Origin: Lenzites betulinus
Lineage: Eukaryota; Basidiomycota; Agaricomycetes; Polyporales; Polyporaceae
Assembly (NCBI GenBank): GCA_022264855.1
Contig: JABYQU010000020.1
Coordinates: 372,001-436,000 of the forward strand
Direction: 5' to 3'
Length of the DNA stretch: 64,000 nucleotides
The notes under the pieces are model-generated. The model was not told where the DNA came from and did no database searches. It was given only the letters and a program-made list of their open reading frames with translations. A program made the position numbers and the translations under genes. Within the stretch, counting starts at the first letter, position 1; each line of letters opens with the position of its first letter. Shown in pieces: positions 22,425 through 33,479 of this stretch.

Positions 22425-25385
22425 ATGGGAGACCTCATCCGACGTCTTGTGTCCGGAAACAAAGCGCGCTACAAGGATGAACAACTCGACCTCGAGCTCG
22501 GTGAGTATTCGTATGAATGAGAGTGTGTGACTCTGACAGCGTACGCTTCCAGATCTCGTGTACATTACAGACCAGGTAATAGTCATGGGCTACCCCGCGG
22601 CTGGGATCGAGGGTTTCTACCGCAACCGCAGAGAGGACGCGAAGAAGTTTCTGGACCACCACCACGGCAAGAACTACTGGGTATTCAACTTCTGCCCCCT
22701 TAGAGAGAACTCGTACCCCGACAGCGTATTCGAAGGCCGAGTGAGCCGATACCCATTCCCGGACCATCAGTGAGTACACCCTCTGTCACCGAGCACATCC
22801 CTGCAACGCAGCACGCATATCCCCGCTCGATGAAACTCCCGCCACGGATAGGCAGTGCCTCCGATCAGGCCGTTCATGCCTTTCAACTGCTTGCAAAATG
22901 ATAGACCGCACTCACTCGCGCGGAGCGGGCGTCACGACGCGCATTTATCCGCAGTTCCTCTCCAGGACAGGCTTGGAACAGCGCTGAAACTGGACTCCTG
23001 TCGACAGCCTGATTCCTGGCCTGATTCAGGTACAGAAGTCCAGTTTAAACATTATTGAATGGCCAACAAAGCGGCCCGCAGTGGCTCTTTGTACTTTGTT
23101 GTCGAAACCCAAAGCAACTCTCGAAGCCTGTCTCTGGTCTGATACCAGGAGACCAGTTCTCACGACGGGCAATTGCCCTTGGCTCTGGTCTGGAACAGGC
23201 TTTGAATATGACCTGAACTGGTCTCCTGTTCTGGACTGGAGACAGGCTGAGGAAAAGCTTGGGACTGCGATGATAGAGAACAAACACGGCGCACATTTGC
23301 CCGCTGTTCCCCTCCAGGACAGGCTTGGTCAGCGCCAGAACTGGACTCCTGTTGACAGCCTGGTTCTGAGGCTGGTTCAGGTCCTGGAGCCTGTTTGAAA
23401 AGGTATTGATCAGATACAAAAGCAGCATAATACAGTGGCTATTCGAGCTTCGTTGTTGGAGCTCCAAGCCTGTCTCTGGCCCAGAAACAGGAAACCAGCT
23501 CTGGACCTGTTCCTACCCTGTTTTGGACCAGAACCTGGGGCGATTGCTCGTCGTGAAAGCACCTCCACTGAAGTGCTTTGTTAAGTATTTCCTCTAAGCG
23601 GGATTCCGGACCAGAACCAGTCTGGTAACCAGGCTATCGACAGAAGTCCGGTTCCGGCGCTGTTCCAAGCCTATTCCAGGCCAGCATATGGGCCAATGCG
23701 CCTCGTGTGAGCGCAGTCTATCGTTTTGCAAGCAGTTGTCACATATGCATAATGAATATAGATTGACTGATGAGCACACGTCTTCGCAGCGCCCCGCCGC
23801 TCGCCATCCTGCCACTCGTGGCCAGGGAGATCCGTCTGTGGATTGATGGTGCGCCCGAGCGCGTTGCCGTGCTCCACTGCAAAGGTTAGTGCCACCCCGC
23901 CGCAGTCCCCCGCGCACATACCTACAGTCCAAATGCTGATGCCGCGGATTTGCAGCGGGCAAGGGCCGGTCAGGGACGATGGCGTGCTCGTACCTCCTCA
24001 CTCTGGACGCCGCCCCAAGCGCGCCGAGCCTCGACCGCAGCCGGACGACGAAGGAGCGCGCGAAGAGCCGGGCGGAGCAGGTCATGAACGCGATGCCCGC
24101 TGACGAGGCCGCAGAGGTCGCAACGAGCGCGGAGAGCACGCCCGGGGACGACCCCATCAAACACGAGATAGCCACGGACGGCGCGCCGCCGTCGACGGAA
24201 GGGAAGACCGACGACGCGCCGGCGGGGAAGGACACGGGGAACAGTCTCAGCCACGTCCTCGACCTGCACACGTCGCGGCGCATGAAGCGGCCGTCGTCGC
24301 CGTCGAAGAAGCTCAAGGCCGGCGTGAGCATTCCGAGCCAGCGCCGGTGGTTGTACTACTGGTCGCTCGCGCTCGCGCACCAGGCGCCGCCCGACTTCTG
24401 GTCCCTCGATCCCCAGGTGCTCGGGCGCCCGTCGCCGAAGGTGCGGCTCACGCAGATCAAGGTGCGGATGCGCGAGCTGTCCGGCCTGAAGACCAGCCTC
24501 GTCCGCGCTGTGAACACGTTCGTGGACACCGCGGGCCTGTCGAAGCGGACGGCAGCGACGAGGAGTGCTAGCCAAGTGTGGGCATCGCTGGCGCGCTACG
24601 ACGACGACTTCGTCGGAACCCTGGAGGGATGGGAGCGGCATACAAGGGACGAGAGCGGCGCCATGGGCGTCGGGCGCAAGGGTGCCGACGTCGACCACAT
24701 GGAGGGCGAGACGTTCGCCGATCTATTCCGGGAAGGCAAGTTCGACAGCAAGAAGATGGTGCGGAGCTTCGCCCGGATGGGCACACTGCAAGACGAGGAT
24801 GTTCAGAAGGACGCCGACGAGGTCAGTGGCGGCGGGCGTCGCCAGCATGAAGTGTGCATCGCTGAGCATTTCTACAGGACGGGAAGATCGAAACGCTGTT
24901 GTTATGGCCCTTGACAGGCGACAAGTGGCAGCGCATCCGCGATAACATCGAAGCCGAGGAGAAAGCCGCGCCCGGGAGCGCACCCAAGGTCGAGTCCGAA
25001 GACGCGTCCATCTACGACGCAACGCAGACGCTCAAGGGTGATGGTGGCGTCGTGCTCGACGCGCACCGCGAGCTGCGGGTCAAACTGTATCTCGGTCAGG
25101 TGAGCACGCGCGCGCATTGCCATCCGCCATCCGTCGCCGACGTTCTGACCATCCGCGCATCTGCCGTGCTGCGATCGCCAGGTCTTCACGGGCTGGTTCT
25201 GGTTTGTTCCCACCCGAGGCGGCGCGGCGCGGGTGCCCCTCGCCCCGACGCGGCCGGTGCCGGCGGGGCGCGTCGCCGTGACGGCAGGCGGGCGAGATTG
25301 CACCGTCGATATCGTCGTCGTAAGCTACCATATTCTCTCTCTATGGGAGTACCGCTCTCGTACTGTATTCGAGTGCAGCAGGTAG
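22425..25385 (+). CDS. PTEN-like phosphoinositide 3-phosphatase, copy 1, altered C-terminus
   Basis: Predicted PtdIns(3,4,5)P3 3-phosphatase acting at the plasma membrane against PI3K signalling. Exons 22425-22500, 22553-22769, 23790-23884, 23956-24821, 24878-25099 and 25182-25385 join in phase to 559 residues. N-terminus RRLVSGNKARYKDE, DLVYITDQVIVMGYPAAGIE and NFCPLRENSYP match the PTEN dual-specificity phosphatase domain. The P-loop, spliced between exons 3 and 4, is HCKAGKGRSGTMAC, with catalytic Cys, both lysines and the Arg. A Ser/Ala/Glu-rich insertion follows, then C2-type sequence to VFTGWFWFVPT. Here the sequence departs from copy 3: FHMPHP is missing and after RGGA an unrelated Arg/Val/Pro-rich tail of about 55 residues leads to a stop at 25383. 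The last C2 strands are therefore lost; stability or membrane binding may suffer. Confidence 0.87.
22884..23738. mobile_element. Inverted-repeat (MITE-like) element in the PTEN intron, copy 1
   Basis: The intron between PTEN exons 2 and 3 holds a segment with degenerate terminal inverted repeats. The left end reads CAACTGCTTGCAAAATGATA; the right end is its near complement (TATCGTTTTGCAAGCAGTTG). The similarity continues inward over about 170 bases, including AGGCTTGGAACAGCGC against GCGCTGTTCCAAGCCT. Inside, an about 350 bp diverged duplication starts at CTCCAGGACAGGCTTGG (22960 and 23312). No target-site duplication is evident and no protein is encoded. Probably an old non-autonomous DNA element. 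Confidence 0.7.
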
Positions 25386-27719
25386 GTCTTTCTCTCTCGA
25401 AAGGAGTACGGGCTCAGAGGTAGGTCATTCTCTCTATTCGAGTGCAGCCCTCAGAGGTAGGTCGTTCTCTCGGTGTGGACTCGGCAAGTCTGCGTCTCGT
25501 CTTCGTTGTAGTAGGTAGCTGTATATTCAGCCGTTTGCGTCCTACGCCCCGCTATGTGCTGCAGGTCAGCGTGCGCCCCAGGTATGTCCTCGCTCGAGCC
25601 CCTGCCCCCCGGTGAGTCCTCCGCCTGCACCCGCGCCGATCGTCAGGGCTGATACGCCGCCAGATTCGCGACGCGCGATGCGCAATTCGCGTGTGGAGCG
25701 CCTGCCCCTCGGAGCGTCCTTGGATACCACACCCCGTCCCGGGCTGCTGGGTGCCGTGATCCCCACCGCCCTGGATCCTACGCCTGTACCGCACCCCCCG
25801 CCTTCCACCCTCCTCGCTCGCTCCCCGTCCCGGACGCCGCGTCAAGCGCGCTGGCTCTTATGGCCGAGGCTGGGTGGATGTGTCACGCTGCGTTTTGCGC
25901 CGCGACGCGTACCGTGCGCTTGCGTGTACCGCAGATTCACGGTTAGTGTGCACCGTGACCACTTGGCTGCATTCCGCGCCGCCGCGCGTACCGTACACGC
26001 GTGCGTACCGCGAATTCGCGGCCGAAATAGTGGGTACGTCCACACTCGCATTGGCGGCGATCGAGAGCTGATATATACACCTCCAGATTCCCGCCGCGTG
26101 ATGCGCCGTTCGCGTGCGGAGCGCCCGCCGCTCGGAGTGTCCTTGGATACCGAGCACCTCCTCGGCCATTGGCGCTTCTTATGCCGCAATCGCCCCGGAT
26201 CTGACGCCTGTAAGTACCGTGCCCCGTGCCCCACCCTCCTTGCTCGCTCTCCACCCCGGACGCTGCTTCAAGTGCACTCGCTCTTGGGCCCAGGCAGCGG
26301 GGATACATGGCGCTGCGTTCCGCGCCCCCGAGCGTACCGTACACTTGTCTGTACCGCAAATTCGCGCGTGGATTAGTGTGCACCGGGACCGCTTGCTGCG
26401 TCAATCGGCACGCAATTGGCTACCATCATTCCGTCCCGCTCGGTGTGTCCCACGCAGGTACGTACCGGCGCCGCACGCTCAGCATGCACCCACAACAGGC
26501 ACCCCGCCGCGGCCATCCTCGAGACCCTCTCAGGCAGCGCTGCATCGCGGTGCGAGCGTTCCTGTCATGCCGAGTGCCGAGTGCTTTCAGTGCGTTGCGT
26601 GCGCACTTTCCGTCACAAACTGACCATCTTGGACACCAGATCTGGCAAGCAATGACGCGCGCGCAGCAAGCGCACCGTATCTCCTTCGATCTCGCTTCGC
26701 CTCGTTTGAGCCTGTCCCATCCGCGCACCAACCTCGTCGCTATGCCCTGCCGTGCACCGCATTCCGTACGCACTAGCTCGAGCCGACGACTCCGTGCCTG
26801 CCAAATCCGAGCCGATTCTCAACACACCGACCGTCCCCGGCTGCGATTGACTCTCCCCGCCATCCCCGCTGTACCGTGCAGCACACACTGGGCATGCCAC
26901 ACCCGGGCCCATCCCGGATACATTGGCGCGGTACCGTGAGGCATACATGGTTTGCACACAGAAGTAGTTCCAACAGGGGAAGGCCGCCGCCTGTGCGCCC
27001 TGTTGCATGCCCGCCCACCCTTCTCTACCACGCGTCGCCAGCCATCAGCAGTACGTACAGTGTTGTATCCTAGCGAGACGTCCCGTATTGACCTTCTGAT
27101 GTCAGGCGCAGGCGCGGCGCAGTCCCGATTGTAGCAGCAAGCAGAGCAGCCGATGCATCACGGTACAGGGCGGGCGATCCATCGCGTACAGAGCATCCCG
27201 CCAATGGGGGCGCACTGGCGACGCCCGCACGATGGCATTGACATGTACCCGCGGACGGCGTGCTCTGCAGTGCGCGACTGCGTGCGGCAGCGTAGTGGAG
27301 CACCCACTCTGCCGCGACGTCGGCGCACTCTGCGCGCTGCACCGCGCGTGCCGCATGCTGTCCGAGTCGTTTCGTACAGACTATTCCGTACCGTACATGC
27401 ATGTTCCGTGATGGCGGTTGCACAGGGATAGAGGCGTGCCGCGCGCCGCTGCAGCCGCGCAGTAGTAGTAACATGTACCTACGCGGTGTCCCACACAGTG
27501 TAGCACTCCGGCTATCGATCATGACAGTACTATACTGGCCTGACAACCCGTGCAGGGAGGGATTGTTGGGCGGACGATGCCGTGCACACAACCGGCCTTC
27601 TCACTCTCAGGCTGATCATCCCTGTGCACGTTCCATGCCCGGGAGGCCTTCGGGCCTCAGGCTCTCGAGTCCCCTGAGCTCCGAGCCCAAGCTACGATAG
27701 CAGCAACAAAGAATACTAT
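25386..27719. other. Gene-free part of unit 1 with degenerate repeats
   Basis: No gene recognised. At 25330-25470 short repeats of the type GAGGTAGGTC(G/A)TTCTCTC alternate with ATTCGAGTGCAGC. At 25640-26060 and 26065-26480 a segment is duplicated in tandem with a period of about 421 bp; compare GGAGCGCCTGCCCCTCGGAG at 25697 with GGAGCGCCCGCCGCTCGGAG at 26118. The copies are clearly diverged. A perfect hairpin GAGGCC-TTCG-GGCCTC is at 27643-27658. Almost identical in unit 2 (36652-38984). Confidence 0.6.
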
Positions 27720-27768
27720 TAATGCGCGGGTACTATAGTACTCTCTACATCGACCGGGTGCACCAAGC

Positions 27769-28380
27769 TCACCGGCCATGGCGGCCGCGCGCCGCCATCC
27801 CGTCGTCGGTGAACAGCTCAATCAGATCGTCCGGGTCCTCACCGCGGGACAGCCCGAGCTCCGCACGCGCCTCCTCCGCCGCGCTCACCCACTTCTCTGA
27901 CTTGGGGCCGTTCCGCTCGTACCGCGCAGGGAACCTCTCGGCCGTAGCTGCGTCGCGTGGCCGCCGCCGCTTGATGTCTCCACGGCCAAGGTTCGGCGGG
28001 ATCCCCGTGTTCTTCGCGCACAGCGCGACAGCCAGCGGGTCTTTCGCCGCGCGTGCGGCCCTGTTGGACTCGGCGGCGGGAACAAAACACAGCTCGTGTG
28101 TCTGCCACAGCCCAAGCACCGTCGAGACCCACTGGAGCCCCGTCAACCCCGGCATTCTCAGGTTGGCGAAGGGGATGTCCTTGGGCCAGCCAATGAGCTC
28201 AAGCCCGTACTTGCCTTGTTGCCTGTGTGCGCAGCTGCAGAGCGGTATGCAGATCAGTCAGCGCACGTGCACACGGACTGTAGACTCACACAACTCACCT
28301 AGGGCCTTGGCCATCAACTGGCGGAGGGTCGCGCGGAGACGGATTTCGCGGCGCGCGAAGCTTACGCGTTTTCCGGCCAT
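27769..28380 (-). pseudogene. Agaricomycete 'GWP' family hypothetical protein, unit 1 copy
   Basis: ATG at 28380 starts MAGKRVSFARREIRLRATLR, a basic helix-forming exon ending QLMAKAL at a GTGAGT donor. The next exon reads KYGLELIGWPKDIPFANLRM and ends in an acidic tail, EDPDDLIELFTDDGM. The order (basic N-terminus, KYGxELxGWP, FANL, then LRRxxxxLxxxxCxFV) resembles a family of unknown function common in Agaricomycete genomes; this is recalled, not searched. About 55 bases at the start of exon 2 are missing compared with the unit 2 copy, which removes an MRWTVRGYHHTIYT segment, so I treat it as decayed, although the rest of the frame is open. Confidence 0.5.
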
Positions 28381-28729
28381 GGCGGGACAGGGTCACGGAC
28401 GGGTGCACGAGAGAATGCAGGTGGGTCAAAGCTGGACGCGACTCGGATTAGCGTATTCGGGCGGGTTGGATCGACTGGCGCACTTACTGTAGCTTGTGCT
28501 TGGGGAACGACTACCTCGCGCGCAGGTGAAGAGAAGAGCTATGAAGCTCAATGAGTACGGGTCGACTGGATGCTGCTTACCTGACAAAGATGAACAAGTT
28601 GTGCGAAGGATGGAGCGTGCGCGGCCGCGCAGCGCACCGTAGTACTGCATTGTTTGCGCGTACAAGGGGGGAGAGCAGCGCAGTCGGCAGCGCTCGAGTC
28701 TCCCCTCGCTAGGCGAATATTTGCATGAC

Positions 28730-31700
28730 GCTCGATGCTGCTAACAACCGCCTACACTAGGCGACGTCAGCATCGAAACCATCGGCACATACCTTGTTCT
28801 CCTCGTTGGCCGGTGTGGTTGCCTTCCACGCCGTCCGCTGCCGGTACCGCAACGAAAATATATTCGACTGCATATCATATTCCGAGTCGCCAGGCCGTGC
28901 GGGACACCTTCCGGACGGTACCCATCGGGGCGTGCATTGTCGCCCGACGTCTCTACATCGAGCACCACACCAAGCTCGACATGTGCCTCGGTGAGTGCAT
29001 TCGAAATGCCCCTGCGTGGACCCGCCTTCTGCGCATTCGGTTGGAGGACGGCGGCCGCGAAGCGAGGACCCGACGGAGGGTGTCAAGGTACAACGCTAGC
29101 GCATGGCGTCGCGCCCTGCGTGGGTCCTGTCTCCTGGTTCCCCGCCCGCTGAAACGCGTTCGCGTCGCTTGTTGCGGGGCTCGCGACTGCATCCCTGCGC
29201 CGAGGGTACGGTCCCAGTCGTGGCGCGCCCTCGTTGGAGGGGCACGCGCATCGCAACCCGCACCGTGTTGCGTCGATGTAGATCTCGGCGGGGTGCGGCG
29301 AATGGGGATGCGCAGAGGAGCTGGCGCGGGTCTGTGCGTGCCGGCGGAGCATGGAGGGCATTGCTATTTGTCGGTGGTTGCTGTGCAACGCAAGCGAGGG
29401 TGCCCTAATGCGCAGAGAAGATCAGTACGTAGTCTGTACAGAGAGTGATGCGCATGCGCGGTGTGCTCACCTATTCCTCCCTCTCTGGCCGCCGCCGCGC
29501 AGGCCTGCGATGCGGTACGTGCATGGCCGTGCTCGCTGCCCCCACTGACATCGCGCACGCAGATAGCGACGACCATGCGCGGCACACCGTTTGTCGATGC
29601 GAGGAGCTCCAGGTGAGTGCAGGTGCGTGGAGTGCTTGCGACGTCATCTTGGGCGAGTCCCTCGCCTGCGCGGATGTTGCACGCACACTAACATACCCTC
29701 CTTGTAGCCCGACTGGCAATCGACATCCATGGATGGCCCGGGGGGTCGCATCGCTCGACGGAGGTCGTCCTCTCGCACCCGGTGCGCACGCGCAAGACGA
29801 CGCAAGTCGAGGGGCCCTATCGTAGAAGGGTGAGTGCGCGATCCGCCTACCTCCGACTCGACGACTTACCCTTGCACCATAGCTTGCGTCGCGCACTACG
29901 ACGTCTGCGGTACACACCGGCGAGGCTCCCCGTGCGCGCTGCGACGCAGACCGCGGTACCGCCGCACATATGTCACCGCTCGCGTCCGTCGATCGAGACA
30001 GTAGGCGGGCGGCCTGCGTGCGGCTTGTGCTGGGAGCAGACGACGCGGACGACGGCGGGCGGTGCGCTGCGCGTCCGGACACCACGGGCTCGACTTTGTA
30101 GCTACAGATGTACATTGCGAACGGCCGAGAACGTGGTCTTGTGTGGCTGCCAGACGGAACCGCGTGCGTGGACGCACAGGGGTCCAACGGGCGTCGGGCG
30201 TCGCTCGGGTGCTCGCGCACGTTTTCGCAGTACAAACGGGGCGGTCGAGAGGCGTTCGTGGGCTTGCGCGGGCCGCCCTGGGTCCTTTTGTGCATGACAC
30301 CCTCGAAGGCTGTTGCCGACGCGTTTCGGCGCAGATTCAGGTGCGCCTTCGCAGGCTGGTGCCCACGGTGCACGAGAGCTTGTGTGCTGAGACGCAGCGC
30401 TGCGGTACGCGTGGTGCAGCCGCGAGTCGCGATTCTTGGTTGATTTCCGCATTAAGTCGCCCGGCCGCCGATGCAATCCTTCTCCGGCGGACGTGCGAGG
30501 TGGCGAGGTGTGTGCGGGCTGTACACAGCAGGGTGCCTGCAAAGTAGCGGGGCGCCGCGGTGACAGGCGAGGACAGCACGGGCGAGTCTTTGCGCACGGC
30601 CGTGGAAAGGCGCGGAGTGAGCACAATTTGTTTCCGCGCGGATTGGTCCGGAAGTCAATGCACGTATGTGGGTAGCATATGCAAGTGTACTCACAAAGCA
30701 GCAAGACGGACGGACGCAAACTTGCAGTGCGATTTGCGACTTTCGGGGAATATCACTCAAAATGCGCGAAAATGTCGTTTTTACCATCTGCTCCGTTCGC
30801 GCTGTAAGTCGGCGTGCACATGCGGCGGGTACAGTGGAGTGTACGTACGGTGTGTCAAAGCGTGGGGACGCGGAGTGCGAGCGCGACTCGCGCCGTTCTG
30901 CGCATGTCGCCAAAAATGCATGAACCCGTCTCCTGGTCGCCCGCCCGCCGAAACGCATTCGCGTCGCCTGTGACGGGGCCCGCACGCAGCCGCGTCCCTG
31001 CGCCGAGGGTACGGTCCCACTGGCAGTCGTGGCGCGCCCCCGTTGGAGGGACACGCGCATCGCAACCCGCGCCGTGTTGCGTCGATGCAGATCTCCGAGT
31101 CGGCGGGGTGCGGCGAACGGGGATGCGCAATGGGCGGGCGCGGGCGCGGGCGCGGGTCCGTGCGTGCCGGCGGAGCACGGGAGGTGTGCCGTGTGTCGAC
31201 GGTTGCCGTGCGACGCAAGCGAGGATGGCTTACGCGCGGCGAAGATCAGTACTTAGTCTGTATGGAGCGGGAGGCGCATGCGCGTTGTGCTCACCTTCCT
31301 CCCTCTTCTGCTGCCGCGTGCGGTACGTGCATGGCCGTCTTCGCTGATCCCGCTGACGTCGCGCGCGCAGACAGCGACGACCACGCGCCGTCCATCGACG
31401 CCGGAAGGAGCTCAAGGTGAGCACGGGTGCGTGGAGTGTTCGCGCCGTCGTCTCGGGCGAGTCCCTGGCCTGCGCGAATGTTTTACGCGAACTGACTTGC
31501 CCTCTCGTAGCCCTGCTTGCAATCGACGTCCATGGAGGGCCCGGGGGCTCGCATTCCTCGACGGCGGGCTTCCTCTCGCATCCGGGGCGCAGGCCGAAGA
31601 CGTCGCGAGCCTGTCGTGGACGGGTGAGTGCGCGGCTCGCCTACCTCCGTCTCGATGACTTACCCATGCATCGTAGCACGTGTTGCACGCCGCGACGTCT

Positions 31701-32575
31701 GCGGTACGCATCAGCGAGGTTCCCTGTGCGCACTGCAACGTGGACCGCGGTACCGCCGCGCATCCGCCACGGTCCGCGGCCGTCGATCGACGCAGCAGGA
31801 GGGCCGCGCGCGCGGCTTGTGCAGAGAGCGGACGACGAGGGCAACGGCGGGCAGTGTGGTGCGCATCGGACGCCATGTAGCTACGTATGTAGATCGCGGA
31901 CGACCGGGGACGCGACGGGATGGCGGCCTTGGGTGGTTGCCAGACGGGATCGCGCACGCTTCGCGCAGCGGGCCACGGGGTATCGGTCGTCGCTCGGGTG
32001 CCTCGGCACGCATTCGCGGTACAAACGGGGCGGTCGGGAGGCGTGCATGGGCTTGCGCGCGCCGCTCTTGGTGCTTGTCTCCATGGCGGCCCCGCACGCT
32101 GTCGCCGGCGCGTTTCGGATCGAATTCGGCCGCGCCTTCGCGGTCTGGTGCCGACGGTGCACGAGAGCGTGTGTGCAGAGACGCAGAGCGGCGGTATGCG
32201 TGGTGCGGCCGCGAGTCGCGATTCTTGGTCGATTTCCGCACTGAAGCGCCCAGGCGCCACCGCAGTTCTTGTCGGGAGGACGTGAGACACAGCGGGGCGT
32301 GGGCGGGCTGTACACGGCAGGGTGCGTGCGAGGTTGCGGGGCGCCGGGGTGCCAGGCGGGTGCGGCACGGGCGAGTCTTTGCACGTGGCCGTGAAATGGC
32401 GTGCAGTGGGCGCCATTCATTTCTGCACGGACCGTTACGGAAGTCAGTATGCGTATGTAGGGAGCGTATGCGAGTGTACGTACGAGACGGCGAGGCGGGC
32501 GGACGCGAACTCCGAGTGCGATTCGCGATTTTCGGAGAATATCACTGGAAATTTGCGAAATGTCATTTTTTACGA
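28730..32575. repeat. 1.8 kb tandem sub-repeats in unit 1
   Basis: Two diverged copies of an about 1.8 kb sequence in direct order, roughly 28970-30785 and 30786-32575. Anchors: CCGTTCGCGCTGTAAGTCGG at about 30793 and 32581; TGCGCCGAGGGTACGGTCCC at 29198 and 31000; CGGTACGTGCATGGCCGT at 29514 and 31321. Each copy also repeats an exon-like block bounded by AGGTGAGTGCA/AGGTGAGCACG and (T)GTAGCCC...GGGTGAGTGCGC. Open frames exist in every phase because stop codons are rare in this GC-rich DNA; substitutions between copies show no codon pattern, so coding is not supported. Confidence 0.65.
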
Positions 32576-32815
32576 TCTGCTCCGTTCGCGCTGTAAGTCG
32601 GCGTGCACATGCGGCGGGTATAGTGGAGTGTACGTACGAGGTTTCCAGGCGTTGGGACGCAAAGTGCGAGCGCGACTCGCGACGTTCTGCGCATGTCGCC
32701 GAAAATGCATGAGAATGCAATGAAACCGCGCTGAAACATGGTGTTTTCAACTTGCTCCGTTCGGGCTGAAAATTGGCGTACGCTTGCGGTACGTTTCGGC
32801 GAGCGTAGTGATGCG
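32472..32815. repeat. Satellite-like short monomers
   Basis: A monomer of about 154-175 bp is repeated with divergence. GAGTGTACGTACGAG occurs at 32472 and 32626 (154 apart); TGCTCCGTTCG(C/G)GCTG occurs at 32578 and 32753 (175 apart). The same monomers occur at about 30660-30920 and in unit 2. Confidence 0.6.
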
Positions 32816-33001
32816 GTTTCGGGGTGTGCGCGATGCGACGAGGCCCGGCCGCGAGGCGAAGATGCCGTCGGGCTCTCTGTACATTGATAGTCAGTCGGCG
32901 GCGGGGCGGGACGTCTGGGCGCGAACGTACGATGGTGGCACACGAGAACACCGTGCGAGGACGTCGCACGCGGGGCGCAATGTGCGGCAGAGGGGCGCGC
33001 G

Positions 33002-33199
33002 ATGTGGGCGCAGGCTGCACGAGCGGCGCCTCCAAGTCCCTGTATGGACTGCCCGCGCTGGCGTTTTGGCGATGACTCTTGCTCGCGGCGCTGCGGGGAT
33101 ATTCGGTGTCGCTCGTGTCAGTCTCGGGTGGCTTTCTTGTGTGCCGCCGAGGGCTCGCCGTTCGCGGACGACTTGCAGACTGGAGTAGAAACCCAGTGA
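33002..33199 (+). CDS. Small cysteine-rich open frame, uncertain
   Basis: A 65-residue frame starting at 33002 contains seven cysteines, as CMDCP, DSCSRRCGDIRCRSCQ and FLC, a spacing that could bind zinc. It is the only cysteine cluster noted in the repeat region and is identical in unit 2 (44370-44567). There is no recognised family. Identity between units is uninformative because the whole block is identical. It could be chance in GC-rich DNA or the remnant of a longer gene. Confidence 0.25.
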   Translation: MWAQAARAAPPSPCMDCPRWRFGDDSCSRRCGDIRCRSCQSRVAFLCAAEGSPFADDLQTGVETQ

Positions 33200-33479
33200 G
33201 TTCATCGGTACTTGTCCGGATAGCGCGTGGCGCAGATTGCAAGCGCAAATACTTACGAATGATGTCCTGCACTAGGACGTGGCTGTGACAAATGCACGCA
33301 GGGGTTGTTGTGAACGTTGGCGAGAAGCAAGGACGCGGGCGTCAGGCGTGGGATCCGAGTGCCAGTGAGGTTGAGGGCCGGGCTCTTCGCGCGCGTCTGC
33401 GTGTATCGCGGCGCTCGTGCGCATACACCGTGAAAACGTATGCTACTGTGACTATGCACATTCTACAAGTTTCAGTTGG

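Noticed and set aside
27643..27658. Hairpin GAGGCC-TTCG-GGCCTC as a possible Helitron 3' end
   Set aside because: No CTRR terminus at the expected distance, no matching TC 5' end, and no RepHel gene in the window.
28730..33280. Many long open frames on all six frames as genes
   Set aside because: GC-rich DNA with few stops gives open frames everywhere; overlapping frames on both strands, no domains, and no codon-like substitution pattern between repeat copies.
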